64,000 nucleotides of DNA from an uncultured Steroidobacter sp. (GCA_938008435.1 CALLKK010000003.1:41692-105691), one strand, 5' to 3'; counted from the first letter of the stretch, positions 1-8,930 are shown. The notes: generated from the sequence alone by a model not told the origin. Numbers and translations: made by a program.

Positions 1-1093
1 TCGAGGTGACGGTCACCGTCATGCCGAGCAGGCGCGAAACTTCGCGCACGATCGCGAGCCCCAAGCCGACGCCCATGCGCTTCGCGCCGTGCGTATCGAC
101 TTGGTAGTACTCGTCGAAGATGCGTTCGAGCTTGTCGGCAGGAATGCCGATGCCGGTGTCGGTCACCGTCACGGTCAGGCCGTCCGCGTCCGCGACGCAA
201 GCGACGTTCACGGTGCCGCGATCGGTGTACTTGATGGCATTGCCGATCAGGTTCTGCAGCAGCTGGTAAAAGAGCGTCCGGTCGGTCGAGATCACCGCCG
301 GCGCAGGATCGAACTGCAAGACGAGCCCGCGCGTGCGAGCGGAGGACTGAAACTCCGCATGCAGCTCGTCGAACAGCTCTTCGATCGAGACCGACGTCGG
401 CTTGGGCTCGATCGCCCCCGACTCGAGGCGGCTGATGTCGAGCAGCGCATCGAGCAGGCGCGTCATCGTGTCGATCGCGTTCTGCTGCTGGGACAAGAGC
501 TCGCGTACGTCCGGCGCCGTGACCATCTTCTGCATCGCGGCGTTGAGCAGGCGGATCGATTGCAGCGGCTGACGCAGGTCGTGGCTTGCGGTCGCAAGGA
601 AGCGGCTCTTGGCGCGATTGGCCCGGTCGGCCTCTTCGCGCGCAGCGATCAGCGCCTCGTTGATGCGCTGCCGCTCGGTGATGTCGCGAATCGCGGCCGC
701 CACGTACAGCTTGTCTTCGATGCGGAAGGGCGCGAGGCGAATCGCCGCGGAAAACTCCGAGCCGTCCGCGCGCCGCGCCGCCAGATCGGCGATGCGTGCG
801 CCCATCTCGCGCTTGGAGGGTTTACGCAGGAAGCTCGCGACGTGCTCGTGATGCCGCCCGCGCAGGCGCTCGGGCACCAGCACGTCCATGCTCTGACCGA
901 TGAGGCTGGCGGGCTCGTACCCGAACAGCTCCGATGCCGTATCGCTCGCGAATCGAATCTTGCCCCGATCGTCGACGACGATCAGCGCATCAGGCGAGAA
1001 ACGCAACAAATGGCGGGTGATCTCCCCAAGCTCATCCATCGAAAAGTCGCTTGCGATCGGGACCGAATGGGCGGTGGATGTAAAGGCTAGCAT
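1..1093 (-). CDS. PAS-domain sensor histidine kinase, C-terminus cut by window edge
   Basis: About 364 residues are visible; the gene runs off the left edge. Reading leftwards from an ATG at 1093, a PAS domain covers roughly residues 20-140 (SPDALIVVDD, LFGYEP and a closing RDITERQ). It is followed by HisKA with H-box ATASHDLRQPLQ near residue 170, N-box NLIGNAIKY near 285, G1 DTGIGIP near 313 and G2 GLGLAIVRE near 345. No transmembrane segment is seen, so it is probably a cytoplasmic sensor; the PAS ligand is unknown. The SHDLRQPL type of H-box is frequent in hybrid kinases, so a receiver domain may follow outside the window (inference). An in-frame ATG at 1114 is an alternative start; neither start has a clear ribosome binding site. 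Confidence 0.85.
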   Translation of the reverse strand, partial: MLAFTSTAHSVPIASDFSMDELGEITRHLLRFSPDALIVVDDRGKIRFASDTASELFGYEPASLIGQSMDVLVPERLRGRHHEHVASFLRKPSKREMGARIADLAARRADGSEFSAAIRLAPFRIEDKLYVAAAIRDITERQRINEALIAAREEADRANRAKSRFLATASHDLRQPLQSIRLLNAAMQKMVTAPDVRELLSQQQNAIDTMTRLLDALLDISRLESGAIEPKPTSVSIEELFDELHAEFQSSARTRGLVLQFDPAPAVISTDRTLFYQLLQNLIGNAIKYTDRGTVNVACVADADGLTVTVTDTGIGIPADKLERIFDEYYQVDTHGAKRMGVGLGLAIVREVSRLLGMTVTVTS

Positions 1094-1237
1094 GAGAGGG
1101 GGAGGCAGCGTCATGCAGCAAGTACGGGCAGTGTCAGGAATGCGGTGCGAGCCGCGGCACGAGGCCGCGGCCTGCGGCGCATGTCGGCATCGCCCGACCT
1201 GGTGCTTCGATGGATGGCCGGCGGCTGCAGCCGCGTG

Positions 1238-1603
1238 TTATTCGTCGACGTCCAAGGCGCATTCGATACAGGTGCCTGCATAGGGAACGACCGCCAGACG
1301 TGTCGGCTCGATCGCTCCCCCGCAGATTTCGCAGGTGCCGTAGGTCCCGGCACGCAGTCGCGCGAGCGCCGCATCGATTTGCGCCAGCTCTTCCTGGGTC
1401 GCGGCCCCGATCGCTTGCAACGGTTCGTCGTTCTCTTTTTGAATAGCTTGGTCCGCGAAGTCGGGCACCAAAGGGTCGTTTCGGTGCGCCACATCGCGCC
1501 GCACACGCCGATCTCGTTCGGCCAGCTCCTCACGCCGGGCGAGCAGACGTGCCATGATGGCTTCGTAGTGGGGGCGCTGCGTGACCGCGGTCTGCGCGTT
1601 CAT
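1238..1603 (-). CDS. DksA/TraR-family C4 zinc-finger protein
   Basis: A 121-residue protein with an N-terminal helical coiled-coil region (ARLLARREELAERDRRVRRD) and a C-terminal zinc finger of form CEIC-x17-CIEC, the layout of DksA/TraR proteins. Family members bind in the RNA polymerase secondary channel and modulate initiation with or without ppGpp. It is shorter than DksA (151 residues) and resembles the stand-alone paralogues found in stress loci. The ATG at 1603 is chosen because a GAGGAG lies 6 bases upstream; an in-frame ATG 33 bases earlier has no such site. It is co-directional with the downstream PAS kinase and divergent from the kinase gene starting at 1692, so the 88-bp gap must hold both promoters. 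Confidence 0.85.
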   Translation of the reverse strand: MNAQTAVTQRPHYEAIMARLLARREELAERDRRVRRDVAHRNDPLVPDFADQAIQKENDEPLQAIGAATQEELAQIDAALARLRAGTYGTCEICGGAIEPTRLAVVPYAGTCIECALDVDE

Positions 1604-1691
1604 GGTTCGCTCCTCGTCGGTTCCGAGTGCCTCCAAGATCCCCCGACAGCGCTCGTCTGTCTCTAAGGGGCTGGCGTAAGCTTATGCGGGG

Positions 1692-2552
1692 ATGTCGCGA
1701 GTGTTGGCCCGGGAGCCTTCCGGCACCCTTCCGGGCACCATGAGCAGCACCCTAAGCCTCTCATCAGAATGCGAACGCCTCGCTAGAGAAGCCGTGAGCC
1801 AGACGAAGCAACCCGAACCAGCGGCGGCACAAGCCCACGTGCTCATCGAGAAGCTGATGACCATTGCGCGCGTGTCGGCGCTCGAAGAGATGGCGAGCGG
1901 CATCGCGCACGAGCTCAACCAGCCGCTCGGCGCCATCGCGACCTTCTCGCAAGCCGGCGAACGCATGCTGAGCCGCCCGGAGCCGATGACGAGCGCCGCG
2001 CTCGAGGTGCTCCAGCACATCAATCGCGAGGCGATGAACGCCGGCGAAGGCATTCGCCGTATCCGCCGGCTCTTCAATCATTCGGACAGCAAGCGCCCGC
2101 CCTGCTCGATGAAAGAGCTGGTCGGCGAGCTCAAGCCCGTGCTCGACCTTCTGGCCGAGCGCTTCGACGCGACGCTCGTCGTGAATTGCGCGGACGATCT
2201 GCCGCTCGTCGCCGTCGACCGGCTGCGCATCCAGCACGTGCTGCTCACGCTCGTGCAGAACGCATTCGAGGTGCCGAAGCCGCCGGGCGCGCCGAACACG
2301 GTGCGCATCGACGTGACCAGCGACCGCTACACCGTCGAGACGTCGGTTACCGATCATGGCGTAGGTATCCCCGAGCAGCAGAAGCCGCAGATTTTCCGCC
2401 CGTTTTTCACGACCAAGGGCGAAGGCACCGGCTTGGGCCTGGCCTCGAGCCGTGCGATCATCGAATCACACGAAGGCACCATTGGTTTCGAAGATGCCGA
2501 AGGGGGCGGTACACGCTTCTGGTTCCGCCTGCCTGCATTGACCGGAGGATAG
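1692..2552 (+). CDS. FixL/NtrB-type histidine kinase without recognisable sensor domain
   Basis: A 286-residue cytoplasmic kinase. After a short N-terminal helix come HisKA with H-box GIAHELNQPLGAI (about residues 74-86), an N-box region LVQNAFEVP, G1 DHGVGIP and G2 GEGTGLGLASSRAIIE. HELNQPL H-boxes are characteristic of the FixL/DctB/TodS branch. No PAS, haem-binding or membrane segment is seen, so the input must come from the first ~50 residues or a partner protein. An ATG at 1740 is an equally plausible start. The stop codon lies 2 bases before the GTG of the response regulator, so the two form a translationally coupled pair. Confidence 0.88.
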   Translation: MSRVLAREPSGTLPGTMSSTLSLSSECERLAREAVSQTKQPEPAAAQAHVLIEKLMTIARVSALEEMASGIAHELNQPLGAIATFSQAGERMLSRPEPMTSAALEVLQHINREAMNAGEGIRRIRRLFNHSDSKRPPCSMKELVGELKPVLDLLAERFDATLVVNCADDLPLVAVDRLRIQHVLLTLVQNAFEVPKPPGAPNTVRIDVTSDRYTVETSVTDHGVGIPEQQKPQIFRPFFTTKGEGTGLGLASSRAIIESHEGTIGFEDAEGGGTRFWFRLPALTGG

Positions 2553-2554
2553 GC

Positions 2555-3205
2555 GTGAGCTCTGTGCACGGCAAAGACGACAAGCACAAGACATCGAATC
2601 AGCCGGTCGTCTACATCGTCGACGACGACGATGGGATGCGGCGTGCCTTGACGGTATTGATGGGCACCATCGGCTATCACGCGATTCCCTTCGCCCGGCC
2701 GCGCGAGTTCCTCGAAAAATACGATCCCGCGCAGCCCGGCTGCCTCGTGCTCGACGTGCGCATGCCCGAGATGAGCGGGCTCGAGGTGCAGCAGCATCTG
2801 AATCGAACGGGCTCGATGCTGCCGGTGATCCTGATCACGGGTCACGGCGACATTCCGATGGCCGTCCAGGCGATGAAGGACGGCGCGTACGACTTCCTGC
2901 AGAAGCCCTTCCGCGACCAAGACCTCATCGACCGGATCAACGGTGCGCTCAAACAGGATGCCGAAAATCGCGCGACGCTCGAGAAGCACGCCGATCTCAA
3001 GCGGCGCTACGAATCGCTCACGCCGCGCGAGCGCGAAGTCATGGCACTCGTCGTCGACGGCAAGGCGAACAAGGTCATCGCGATCGATCTCGGCTTGAGC
3101 GAACGCACCGTGGAGATTCATCGCGCCAACGTCATGGAGAAGATGGGTGCGCGTTCGGTCGCGCATCTCGTGAAGATGCACTTGCTGATGACCGGAGACG
3201 CCTGA
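2555..3205 (+). CDS. FixJ-family response regulator (receiver + LuxR HTH)
   Basis: A 216-residue regulator. The receiver domain (about residues 17-130) has the acidic pocket VDDDD, phosphoacceptor Asp67 in LDVRMPEMSG, a Thr/Ser switch in LITGHGD and Lys117 in FLQKPF. A LuxR/NarL helix-turn-helix follows (LTPREREVMALV through TVEIHRANVMEKM, about residues 152-200). The GTG start is supported by a GGAGG sequence just upstream that overlaps the end of the kinase gene. FixJ homologues often control microaerobic genes; the phosphoketolase 133 bp downstream and the cbb3 operon at 13 kb are attractive targets, but that is inference from position only. Confidence 0.92.
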   Translation: MSSVHGKDDKHKTSNQPVVYIVDDDDGMRRALTVLMGTIGYHAIPFARPREFLEKYDPAQPGCLVLDVRMPEMSGLEVQQHLNRTGSMLPVILITGHGDIPMAVQAMKDGAYDFLQKPFRDQDLIDRINGALKQDAENRATLEKHADLKRRYESLTPREREVMALVVDGKANKVIAIDLGLSERTVEIHRANVMEKMGARSVAHLVKMHLLMTGDA

Positions 3206-3338
3206 GGCGCGCCTGCGCCGCCGATGCGGTTGCATCGGCGCGTCGCGGATCTTTCTTCGGCGGTCGTACGTCCATCTACGCCACTTCTCGCCGGCCGGCC
3301 GCAAGGCCGCAGTCTCATCTGCTTCGAGGAGCACGACG

Positions 3339-5705
3339 ATGCACGAGGACCCCACCCTCAGCGCCGAGTACATCGCGCGAATGGATGCCTATTGGCGCGC
3401 CGCCAACTATCTGTCGGTCGGTCAGATTTACCTGCTCGACAATCCGCTCCTGCGCGAGCCGTTGCGCATCGAGCACATCAAGCCGCGCCTGCTCGGGCAT
3501 TGGGGCACCACGCCCGGTCTCAACTTCATCTATGTGCACCTGAACCGGGTCATCAAGAAATACGACCTCAACATGATCTACGTCGCCGGTCCCGGTCACG
3601 GCGGCCCCGCGCTCGTTGCCAACACGTATCTCGAAGGCACGTACAGCGAGTACTACCCGAATATCTCGGAAGATGCCGAGGGCATGCGCAAGCTGTTCAA
3701 GCAGTTTTCGTTCCCGGGCGGCGTACCGAGCCACGTCGCACCCGAGACGCCCGGCTCGATTCACGAGGGCGGCGAGCTCGGTTATGCGCTCTCGCATGCG
3801 TACGGCGCGGTGTTCGACAACCCGGACCTCATCGCCGCCTGCGTGATCGGCGACGGCGAAGCGGAAACCGGGCCGCTCGCGACGAGCTGGCACTCGAACA
3901 AGTTCTTGAATCCCGTGCACGACGGCGCGGTGCTGCCGATCCTGCACCTGAACGGCTACAAGATCGCCGGCCCTACCGTGCTCGCGCGCATTCCGCGCGA
4001 GGAGCTGGCCTCGCTGCTGCGCGGCTACGGCTACGAGCCGTTCTTCGTCGACAAGGAAGAGACCAACGAGCAGACGCATCTTGCGATGGCACGCACGCTC
4101 GATCGCATCGTCGAGCGCATTCGCGAGATCCAGCACGAAGCCCGCACTCACGGTTTGCGCGAGCGCCCGCGCTGGCCCGCGCTCGTGCTCAAGACGCCGA
4201 AGGGCTGGAGCGGCCCGAGCGAAGTGGACGGAATCGCCGTGGAAGACAGCTGGCGCTCGCACCAGGTCCCGCTGTCTCAGCTCGCGGAAAAGCCGCCGCA
4301 CGTCAAACAGCTCGAAGAGTGGATGCTGAGCTACAAGCCGCACGAGCTCTTCACGCCAGAAGGCAAGCTCAAACCGGAGCTGCGCGAGCTCGCGCCGGTG
4401 GGCAAACGCCGCATGGGCGACAACCCGCACGCGAACGGCGGCTTGCTGCTGCGTGATCTGCGTCTACCGGATTTCCGCGACTACGCAGTCAAGCTGGATG
4501 CACCGGGCAGCGTGCGCGCCGAAGCCACACGCGTGCAAGGCGCTTACATTCGCGACGTGATGAAGCTCAATGCGGAAAGCCGCAATTTCCGCATCTTCAG
4601 CCCCGACGAGACCACCTCGAACCGCTGGAACGACGTGCTCGACGTCACTTCGCGCATGTCCGTCGCGCGCATCGAACCGAACGACTCGAACGTCTCGCCC
4701 GACGGGCGCGTCATGGAGATGCTGAGCGAGCATCAATGTGAAGGCTGGCTCGAAGGCTATCTCCTCACCGGTCGGCACGGGTTCTTCAGCTGCTATGAAG
4801 CCTTCATTCACATCATCGATTCGATGTTCAATCAGCACGCGAAGTGGCTGAAGACCTGCAATCACATTCCGTGGCGCCGCCCGATCGCATCGCTCAATTA
4901 CCTGCTGACCTCGCACGTCTGGCGGCAAGACCACAACGGCTTCAGCCATCAGGATCCCGGCTTCATCGATCACGTCGTCAACAAGAAGCCGGAAGTCATT
5001 CGCGTTTATCTACCGCCCGATGCGAACACGCTGCTCTATGTGACGGATCAATGCCTGCGCAGCCGCAATCTCATCAATGTGATCGTCGCAGGCAAGCAAC
5101 CGCAATGGCAGTGGCTCACGATGGATCAGGCGATCAAGCATTGCAGCTACGGCGTCGGCATCTGGCCGTGGGCGAGCAACGACGATGGCGGCGAGCCCGA
5201 CGTCGTCATGGCCTGCGCGGGCGACGTACCGACGCTCGAGACGCTCGCCGCCGTCTCGCTGCTGCGCAAGTGGCTGCCCGAGCTCAAGATTCGCGTCGTC
5301 AACGTCGTCGACCTGATGACGCTGCAGCCGTCTTATTTCCATCCGCACGGCTTGTCGGACAGCGACTTCGACGCGATCTTCACGACGGACAAGCCCGTGA
5401 TCTTCGCCTTCCACGGCTATCCCTGGCTGATTCATCGACTCACCTATCGCCGCCGCAATCACGCGAACATCCACGTGCGCGGCTACAAGGAAGAAGGCAC
5501 GACCACGACACCGTTCGACATGACGGTGCTCAACGGCCTCGACCGCTTCCATCTGATCGAAGCCGTGATCGACTTCGTCCCCGGCCTCAACGCCCGCACC
5601 GCGCACTTGCGACAGCACCTGCGCGACAAGCTCATCGAGCATCGCGAGTACATCTGTCAGCACGGGGATGATTTGCCGGAGATCAGAGACTGGAAATGGC
5701 CGTAG
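3339..5705 (+). CDS. xfp: phosphoketolase (xylulose-5-P/fructose-6-P)
   Basis: A 788-residue protein, the usual length for thiamine diphosphate-dependent phosphoketolases. These split xylulose 5-phosphate or fructose 6-phosphate with phosphate into acetyl phosphate plus glyceraldehyde 3-phosphate or erythrose 4-phosphate. Visible signatures are the N-terminal GHWGTTPGLN, the TPP/Mg motif GDGEAETG near residue 170, HLNGYKIAGPT near 205, SPDETTSNRW, and the C-terminal NHANIHVRGYKEEGTTTTPF. The ATG follows GAGGAG by 7 bases. The 133-bp gap after the FixJ-like gene probably holds its own promoter. The acetyl-phosphate-consuming enzyme and transaldolase lie on the opposite strand just downstream. 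Confidence 0.97.
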   Translation: MHEDPTLSAEYIARMDAYWRAANYLSVGQIYLLDNPLLREPLRIEHIKPRLLGHWGTTPGLNFIYVHLNRVIKKYDLNMIYVAGPGHGGPALVANTYLEGTYSEYYPNISEDAEGMRKLFKQFSFPGGVPSHVAPETPGSIHEGGELGYALSHAYGAVFDNPDLIAACVIGDGEAETGPLATSWHSNKFLNPVHDGAVLPILHLNGYKIAGPTVLARIPREELASLLRGYGYEPFFVDKEETNEQTHLAMARTLDRIVERIREIQHEARTHGLRERPRWPALVLKTPKGWSGPSEVDGIAVEDSWRSHQVPLSQLAEKPPHVKQLEEWMLSYKPHELFTPEGKLKPELRELAPVGKRRMGDNPHANGGLLLRDLRLPDFRDYAVKLDAPGSVRAEATRVQGAYIRDVMKLNAESRNFRIFSPDETTSNRWNDVLDVTSRMSVARIEPNDSNVSPDGRVMEMLSEHQCEGWLEGYLLTGRHGFFSCYEAFIHIIDSMFNQHAKWLKTCNHIPWRRPIASLNYLLTSHVWRQDHNGFSHQDPGFIDHVVNKKPEVIRVYLPPDANTLLYVTDQCLRSRNLINVIVAGKQPQWQWLTMDQAIKHCSYGVGIWPWASNDDGGEPDVVMACAGDVPTLETLAAVSLLRKWLPELKIRVVNVVDLMTLQPSYFHPHGLSDSDFDAIFTTDKPVIFAFHGYPWLIHRLTYRRRNHANIHVRGYKEEGTTTTPFDMTVLNGLDRFHLIEAVIDFVPGLNARTAHLRQHLRDKLIEHREYICQHGDDLPEIRDWKWP

Positions 5706-5720
5706 GCTGGAGGAAACAAG

Positions 5721-5749
5721 GCTGTCGGCACGCGGCGCGTGCCGACAGC
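5721..5749 (+). terminator. 13-bp hairpin after phosphoketolase gene
   Basis: GCTGTCGGCACGC and its exact reverse complement are separated by 3 bases, 16 bp after the phosphoketolase stop. No U-tract follows, so it may protect the 3' end or belong to the composite repeat rather than act as an intrinsic terminator. Confidence 0.45.
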
Positions 5750-5759
5750 AGGACGACTC

Positions 5760-5998
5760 TACGCAGGATGCGCTCTTCGCCGTAGCCCTTCTCTGGCCGG
5801 TACCCAGGGCCCAGCGTCCGACAGTGGGCGGGAGGCTGGAGACTGGAGGGAAGAAGAGCGTTCGTTGCGCGTTGCGTGCGGAAAGCTGGGCAAGCTCTTT
5901 TCACGGCAGCCCGTAGCCTGTCGCCTGTAGCCCGTAGCCCGTAGCCTGTAGCCTGTAGCCTGTAGCCTGTAGCCTGTAGCCCGTCGTCCGTAGCCTTT
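5760..5998 (+). repeat. composite intergenic heptamer repeat, longest array
   Basis: This gap holds several 7-bp repeat families in series: a single GTAGCCC and two CCAGNGC-type units (about 5781-5816), CTGGAGA/CTGGAGG units near 5833-5848, a GAAGAAGAG...CTCTTTT imperfect stem, then an unbroken run of 13 heptamers at 5906-5996 (GCAGCCC, then GTAGCCT/GTAGCCC/GTCGCCT/GTCGTCC variants). The array ends a few bases before the stop codon of the acetate kinase fusion gene. The period is exactly 7 throughout. Confidence 0.9.
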
Positions 5999-6001
5999 CA
6001 T

Positions 6002-7807
6002 CTACAGCCGCCTAATCGCCGCCATCACCTCGCCGTGCTCCACCAACTCGCCGACATCGCCGCGCGAGATGCCGGCGGCGTTGGCTTCGTCGGTGTCGAG
6101 GTGCATTTCGAGCGTGAAGCTGGGATCGACGCGCACGGTGACGTCGCCGAACGTAAGATCACGGCCTTCGCTGTCGATGCGTACTTCGACGACATCGTGA
6201 TCGCGCACGCCGAAACGGCGGGCGTCGTCCGGACTCATATGTATATGTCTGCGTGCGGTGATGAGACCGCAGGGAATCGTCGTCACGCCGCGCGGACCTT
6301 CGAGCGTGATGCCCGGCGTGTTCGCGAGGTCACCGGAGATCCGCACGGGAGCATCGACGCCGAGCACGAACTCGTCGGTGCGTGAGATCTCCACCTGATC
6401 CTGCGCGCGCGGCGGCCCGAGCACGCGCACGCCTGGGATGCGTCCGCGCGGCCCGATGAGCGTGACCGTTTCTTCCGCCGCGTATTGGCCCGTCTGCGAC
6501 AGCATCTTGCGCACGGTGAGCTGATAGCCCGGTCCGAACAGCCGATCGATCGTTGCTTGCGACAGATGCGCGTGCCGCGCCGATACGGCGACCGGAATCT
6601 TGCAAGACGGCCGCGCGCCGAGCTCGCCCTTGAGCAGCTCGCTGGCTTCGCGCGCGATCGACAACTCTTCGTCCGCTCTGACAACGAGAATGCGCACGCG
6701 CGAATGCGGCTCGGAGATTTCGGCCAGCGGCTGCTCCGCGGTGAGCTTTACGTCGCGGTTGCGATCCTCATCGAGCGCCGCGCCGAGGAAATCGAGCCGC
6801 TGCGTGCAGCGGTGACGCACGAGTGCGCTGTTCTCGCCGATGCCGCCTGTGAACGCGATGACGTCGACGCCGCCCATCACTGCGGCATAGGCACCGATGT
6901 ACTTGCGCACGCGGTGCGAATAGAGCGTGAGCGCCAGGCGACATGACTCGTCGCCTTCGGCAGCGCGCCTTTCGATCTCGCGCATGTCGTTGGTGCCGGT
7001 CAGTCCGAGCAGCCCCGATCGACGATTGAGCAAGTCGTCGAGCGCATCGACGTCGAGCCCTTCCGAGCGTGCGAGCGTCAGGATCACGCCCGGATCGAGA
7101 TCGCCCGCGCGCGTGCCCATGATGAGGCCTTCGAGCGGCGTCATGCCCATGCTCGTCTCGACGCTGCGCCCGTATTCGATGGCGGTCACGCTCGCGCCGT
7201 TGCCGAGATGGCACGAGATCACGCGCAGCTGCTGCGGAACCGTCTTCAGATACGTGGCGGTCGCGTTCGCGACATGCGCATGGCTCGTGCCGTGAAAGCC
7301 GAAGCGGCGAATGCCGAGCCGCTGCGTGACCTCGGCCGGCAATGCGTACTCTCGCGCACGCTTGGGCAACGTCGCATGAAAAGCCGTGTCGAAGACCGCG
7401 ACATGCGGTCGGTCGGGCAGGATATCCATGGCAACGCGCACTGCGCGCAATGCCGGCACGTTGTGCAACGGCGCCAGCTTGGATACGGCATCGAGCTCTG
7501 CGAGCACGTGCGCATCAAGATGCGTCGGCGCGATGAAGCGCTCGCCGCCGTGCACGATGCGATGCGCGACCGCTTCGATGCCGCCATCGTTTTGCGCAGC
7601 TTCCAGCACCGCGCGCAGCAATCTGCGCGCGGCTTCATCGAAGCTCGCCTGCGCACCGAGCGGCTCGCGCCGCTCGCCGTGCACGAGCGTACAGGTCGCC
7701 TTGCCGATTTCTTCGACGTGCATCGCCAGCAGGCGCCGCTCGCTCGCCGCATCGACGAGCGCCACCTTGATCGACGAGCTGCCGCAATTGACGGCGAGAA
7801 TCCGCAT
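6002..7807 (-). CDS. ackA: acetate kinase fused to PduL-type phosphotransacylase
   Basis: A single 601-codon frame without an internal stop. Residues 1 to about 393 are a full acetate kinase: NCGSSSIK at the N-terminus, AHRIVHGGE, FDTAFHATL, SCHLGNGASV, GTRAGDLDPG, FTGGIGENSA and the closing VVRADEELSIARE. Residues about 400-601 are a complete PduL (PTAC) phosphotransacylase: first metal-binding motif VSARHAHLS, second motif ARRHIHMSPDDA, and the closing LEMHLDTDEANAAGI. The kinase makes ATP and acetate from acetyl phosphate; PduL exchanges acetyl phosphate and acetyl-CoA. Ordinary acetate kinase is about 400 residues and PduL about 200, so this is an end-to-end fusion. It starts 13 bp after the transaldolase gene, so the two form an operon. 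No encapsulation peptide or microcompartment genes are visible. Confidence 0.95.
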   Translation of the reverse strand: MRILAVNCGSSSIKVALVDAASERRLLAMHVEEIGKATCTLVHGERREPLGAQASFDEAARRLLRAVLEAAQNDGGIEAVAHRIVHGGERFIAPTHLDAHVLAELDAVSKLAPLHNVPALRAVRVAMDILPDRPHVAVFDTAFHATLPKRAREYALPAEVTQRLGIRRFGFHGTSHAHVANATATYLKTVPQQLRVISCHLGNGASVTAIEYGRSVETSMGMTPLEGLIMGTRAGDLDPGVILTLARSEGLDVDALDDLLNRRSGLLGLTGTNDMREIERRAAEGDESCRLALTLYSHRVRKYIGAYAAVMGGVDVIAFTGGIGENSALVRHRCTQRLDFLGAALDEDRNRDVKLTAEQPLAEISEPHSRVRILVVRADEELSIAREASELLKGELGARPSCKIPVAVSARHAHLSQATIDRLFGPGYQLTVRKMLSQTGQYAAEETVTLIGPRGRIPGVRVLGPPRAQDQVEISRTDEFVLGVDAPVRISGDLANTPGITLEGPRGVTTIPCGLITARRHIHMSPDDARRFGVRDHDVVEVRIDSEGRDLTFGDVTVRVDPSFTLEMHLDTDEANAAGISRGDVGELVEHGEVMAAIRRL

Positions 7808-7820
7808 CGTGCCCTCGCTG

Positions 7821-8930
7821 CTACGCTACCCGGTGCGCACGCTCCGCGATGGCCGCCAGCGTCGCATCGAAGGGCTCGACGAACTTCTTCAATCCTTCCT
7901 CTTCGAGCTGCGCGGCCACTTGACGCAGCTCGATACCGAGCGCCTGCAACGACTCGACGACCTGCGCCGCCTGCTGCCAGTCGGCCTCGAGCGTACGCGC
8001 CGGCCGGCCGTGATCGCGATACGCCTGCAATGTTTCAGGCGGCAGCGTCGTGACGGTATCCGGTCCGATCAAGGGATCGACGTACTTGGTATCGGAGTAC
8101 GCCGGATTCTTCGTGCCCGTGCTCGCCCACAAGAGCCGCTGGGCTCGCGCACCTTGCGCCGCGAGCGCCTTCCAGCGATCGCCGTCGCACAACGACACGT
8201 AGCGTCGATAGGCAAGCCGCGCGCTGGCAATGGCAGCTTCGCCTCGCAATGCGAGCGCCTGCGGGGTGCCGATCCCTTCGAGTCGCTTGTCGACGAGCGT
8301 ATCGATGCGGCTCAAGAAAAAGCTCGCGACGGAAGCGATGCGATCGATCGGCTGGCGTGCCGCCAAGCGCCGTTCGAGTCCTTGCATATAGGAGTCGACC
8401 ACCGAAGTGTAACGCTCGACGCTGAACAGCAGCGTCACATTGACGTTCACGCCCTCTTCCGTCAGGCGTGCGATTGCCTGCAATCCTTCGATCGTTGCCG
8501 GCACCTTGATCATGAGATTGGGCCGGTCGACCGCGCGCCAGAGTCGCAGTCCGTCTTCGACCGTGCCGCCCGCATCGCGCGCCAGGTGCGGCGACACCTC
8601 GAGGCTCACGTAGCCATCGGCGCCGTTCGTGTCGTCGTAGACGGGACGCAGCACGTCGGCCGCCGCGCGAATGTCCGCCACGACGAGCTCGTCGTAAATC
8701 GACGCCGGCGTGCGGCCCGCGCGCGCCAATGCGGCAATGTCTTCATCGTACTGGCGATCCTCGGTAATCGCCTTGTGAAAGATCGCGGGATTCGAGGTGA
8801 CGCCGGCGACGCAATCCTCACGGATTGCCCGCGCCAGCTCGCCGCGACGAATAAAACCGCGCTCGATGAAATCGAGCCAGACGCTTTGGCCGTGCTCGTG
8901 CAGCCGGCAAAGGGGATTCTGCTCAGCCAT
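7821..8930 (-). CDS. tal: transaldolase
   Basis: A 369-residue protein of the long transaldolase form. It carries GVTSNPAIFHKAI (residues 43-55), the Schiff-base lysine at about 142 in NLMIKVPAT, and NVNVTLLFSVERY. It transfers a dihydroxyacetone unit between sedoheptulose 7-phosphate and glyceraldehyde 3-phosphate, interconverting the fructose 6-phosphate and erythrose 4-phosphate pools that phosphoketolase draws on. The ATG at 8930 is preferred: an AGGAGG lies 9 bases upstream, whereas a TTG nine bases earlier would sit on top of that site. First gene of a two-gene operon with the acetate kinase fusion. Confidence 0.93.
   Translation of the reverse strand: MAEQNPLCRLHEHGQSVWLDFIERGFIRRGELARAIREDCVAGVTSNPAIFHKAITEDRQYDEDIAALARAGRTPASIYDELVVADIRAAADVLRPVYDDTNGADGYVSLEVSPHLARDAGGTVEDGLRLWRAVDRPNLMIKVPATIEGLQAIARLTEEGVNVNVTLLFSVERYTSVVDSYMQGLERRLAARQPIDRIASVASFFLSRIDTLVDKRLEGIGTPQALALRGEAAIASARLAYRRYVSLCDGDRWKALAAQGARAQRLLWASTGTKNPAYSDTKYVDPLIGPDTVTTLPPETLQAYRDHGRPARTLEADWQQAAQVVESLQALGIELRQVAAQLEEEGLKKFVEPFDATLAAIAERAHRVA

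Noticed and set aside
89..1090. A long open frame on the plus strand across the kinase gene.
   Set aside because: The minus strand encodes clear PAS, H-box, N-box and G-box motifs; the plus-strand frame is an Arg-rich shadow, common in high-GC DNA.
5906..5996. CRISPR array.
   Set aside because: Units are 7 bp and contiguous with no spacers, and no cas genes are present.
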